Assembly: GCA_001839685.1 (NCBI GenBank)
Contig: MLAK01001040.1
Span: forward strand, 1-18,493
DNA from: Tritrichomonas foetus
Taxonomy: Eukaryota; Parabasalia; Tritrichomonadida; Tritrichomonadidae
Direction of reading: 5' to 3'
DNA length: 18,493 nt
The position numbers and the translations under genes were made by a program. Below the pieces are notes generated by a model that was not told where the DNA came from, made no database searches, and saw nothing but the letters and a program-made list of their open reading frames with translations. Shown piece by piece: positions 16,975 to 18,493 of the stretch; within the stretch, counting starts at the first letter, position 1, and every line of letters starts with the position of its first letter.

Positions 16975-18090
16975 TTATGGAATAATCTCAGTTGAGTTGT
17001 TATATTTTGGATAGTGGAAGTCCTCCTGTGTTTTTCTGCCAGCTTTAATCTCCTCCCTCACAACCGGCATGATTCTTTCCTTTATTTCTTTGAGAAGGTG
17101 ACGAATTGTTTGGCAGATTTCTAAAAATCCTTCTTCATTCCACCACTGCGTGTGGTTGCAGTAGAGGCATCTTCCACCACACTCACTCAGTATGTCACAC
17201 GTATTGCATGGCTCCTCCACTTTTTCTTTGTGATGGACCAGCTTCGGCGAGGCGATTTTGGCGATGTTTCCGAGGGATGCAAATTCTGGCGCAATGGGGC
17301 AGGCTGTGATGTCGCCATTAGTTGCAACATTGAATGATTCCCAGCCCGATGAGCACCTGACAGTTTCGAACTTTTCGCCGGAAAGATATGACCAAATAAT
17401 TCCGAGGAATGGGGTGATTCCAAGGATGGTTCCCTGTTTGAGGCAAGAAATGAACTCGTCTGCTAATTTGGTGATTCCAGGATTGTAGTTTCCATCACGC
17501 CATCCAAAGAAATCTTTATATGATGCATATGCAGGAGTATCCCACATAACGTTAAGCTGCCAGTGAACATGGTCAAATAGCTTCTTTCCATTATGTTCAA
17601 CGTTGAGAAGATGGTTAACATCGCGGTAAATATCTGAATCCTCACCGACCGTCATTCTTGCAATGATATCGCCCGTGAATCCTCGATCGCGGGCGTCTTT
17701 CGCATTCTTGACTGCGCGCTCGTAGGCATTCTTTCCGCGGTTAACGTTGGTCACTTCTGCATCACCATCAACACTGACGAGAATTGTGTCTATTTTGAGA
17801 AGATATTCGGTCGGAAGTTTGTGCAGCATTGAAGCATTCGTTTGAAGAACAAATTTGGCCTTTGGAAGCATCTCCATGATCTTGATGATGAGGTCGATTC
17901 TAAGGAGTGGCTCTCCACCATAGAAACAGAGTGCCAAATCTTCTTCTTCATTTAATTTTTTGAGATCGTTGATGTCGTATGTAATGTCGGCTGGAAATGG
18001 GGAGAGATCTTCAATATCAAAGTTTTCATCACTGCCACAATACTTGCATTTGAAGTTGCATTCTTGGGTAAGTGTTACGAACCACAACAT
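16975..18090 (-). CDS. Radical SAM enzyme with SPASM-like domain, putative peptide-modifying type
   Basis: The 371-residue protein starts MLWFVTLTQECNFKCKYC: C11, C15 and C18 form the CxxxCxxC motif that binds the [4Fe-4S] cluster and S-adenosylmethionine. FYGGEPLL (56-63) is the SAM-binding GGEP motif, and VSVDG (105-109) follows as expected. The C-terminal part has eight further cysteines (246, 264, 295, 298, 304, 308, 311, 326) in the SPASM style, including CGGRCLYC at 304-311, enough for two auxiliary clusters. The layout recalls the archaeal AF1577-type peptide-modifying enzymes and anaerobic sulfatase maturases; I favour the former because of GDIIARMTV and the HVHWQL region, from memory. 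The ATG at 18090 is chosen because the motif starts near residue 11; the frame opens 15 bases earlier only at TTG. No initiator of the usual type is seen. The stop reads TAAAT, overlapping a TAAA signal. It is more GC-rich than its surroundings, in keeping with lateral transfer. Confidence 0.9.
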   Translation of the reverse strand: MLWFVTLTQECNFKCKYCGSDENFDIEDLSPFPADITYDINDLKKLNEEEDLALCFYGGEPLLRIDLIIKIMEMLPKAKFVLQTNASMLHKLPTEYLLKIDTILVSVDGDAEVTNVNRGKNAYERAVKNAKDARDRGFTGDIIARMTVGEDSDIYRDVNHLLNVEHNGKKLFDHVHWQLNVMWDTPAYASYKDFFGWRDGNYNPGITKLADEFISCLKQGTILGITPFLGIIWSYLSGEKFETVRCSSGWESFNVATNGDITACPIAPEFASLGNIAKIASPKLVHHKEKVEEPCNTCDILSECGGRCLYCNHTQWWNEEGFLEICQTIRHLLKEIKERIMPVVREEIKAGRKTQEDFHYPKYNNSTEIIP

Positions 18091-18443
18091 TTTTGTGTGC
18101 TTCAATTCAAATAATTCAATTTAGTTTAACTTTTTAAAAAGATTTCCGGCCGACCATTCGCCGCTTTGGGATGGGTTTTTCTGAAATTTTGTTCTCCTAT
18201 GTGATTCGTTAGAAGTAAACCTTATTTTACTGTTATCGCTATCCAAATATATTATTGGGCGTATTTCAATATCTTTATGCCTAATTTTGTGATCATATTT
18301 ATTCTATTTCATTGTGTTTTTTGGTTTAGTACTATTTAAAGATGCAAATGTAGAAAGGTATGTATTTCGTATTGTGTTCATAAGAACGATCTGGTAAACG
18401 TCTGACGTATCTACATTAATTAATTATCATGTTTTAGTATAGA
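18091..18443. other. Upstream region of the radical SAM gene
   Basis: AT-rich apart from a GC-rich patch at 18146-18163 containing the palindrome CGGCCG (18147-18152), about 60 bases upstream of the radical SAM ATG. No gene on either strand and no initiator consensus close to the start codon. Confidence 0.45.
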
Positions 18444-18493
18444 ATTGATATGAGTGTTTCATCATTGATATGAGTGTTTCATCATTGATATGC
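18444..18493. repeat. 20-bp tandem repeat running off the window end
   Basis: The unit ATTGATATGAGTGTTTCATC occurs twice in full (18444-18463, 18464-18483) and then for 9-10 bases to the end of the window. The true array length cannot be seen. Confidence 0.88.

Noticed and set aside
17106..17488. Plus-strand frames of 61-76 codons opposite the radical SAM gene
   Set aside because: Antisense shadows of the radical SAM coding sequence.
1..18493. Bacterial operon, CRISPR, prophage or RiPP cluster structure
   Set aside because: Genes are widely spaced, on mixed strands and with eukaryotic functions; no repeat-spacer array, no ribosome-binding sites and no convincing precursor peptide were found.

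Overview
The window looks like AT-rich nuclear DNA of a parabasalid protist (trichomonad), possibly Tritrichomonas-like. This is inferred, not proven. The genes are long, intron-free and mostly single-exon. Several starts sit 9-50 bases downstream of a trichomonad-type initiator (TCA+1Y(T/A), best form TCATTT or TCATTA), giving very short leaders. Several stop codons overlap or lie close to a TAAA polyadenylation-type signal. A eukaryotic cell-cycle gene set, Asn-rich insertions and a pogo-type DNA transposon fit the same picture. I see no rRNA, tRNA, CRISPR array or bacterial operon structure.

Layout. Bases 1-4062 hold two plus-strand genes: a 201-residue protein with an N-terminal ubiquitin-like fold, then a 681-residue Cdc20/Cdh1-type WD40 activator of the anaphase-promoting complex. 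The latter is followed at its stop codon by a run of 36 A. A small minus-strand gene (77 residues) with a good initiator lies at 4344-4577. Bases 5030-9035 are one DNA transposon of about 4.0 kb: 27-bp terminal inverted repeats (25/27 matching), a TA target duplication, and a DD35D pogo/Tigger-like transposase on the minus strand whose 5' end appears broken. The other 2.4 kb of the element has no convincing gene. Against the right end of the transposon lies a decayed 3' fragment of a sugar-transporter gene with four in-frame stops (9038-9474).

Bases 9854-13382 form a large inverted repeat: two divergent 485-codon genes for the same GPH/SUT-type (SLC45-like) MFS transporter, identical in protein, separated by a unique 407-bp spacer. 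Near-identity begins within about 5 bases of the predicted transcription start and ends just past the stop codon. Older, diverged homology continues beyond. This suggests an old inverted duplication whose transcribed cores were recently homogenised.

Bases 14211-18090 hold a Cdc25-type dual-specificity phosphatase (plus), a 3'(2'),5'-bisphosphate nucleotidase of the inositol-monophosphatase fold (minus), and a radical SAM enzyme with a SPASM-like eight-cysteine C-terminal region (minus). The radical SAM enzyme resembles prokaryotic peptide-modifying enzymes and is a good lateral-transfer candidate. The window ends inside a 20-bp tandem repeat.

The genes do not form one pathway. Cdc20 and Cdc25 both serve mitotic control but lie 10 kb apart with unrelated genes between. 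The most notable items are the radical SAM/SPASM protein in a eukaryote, the homogenised transporter palindrome with its third, dead copy, and the transposon beside that dead copy.
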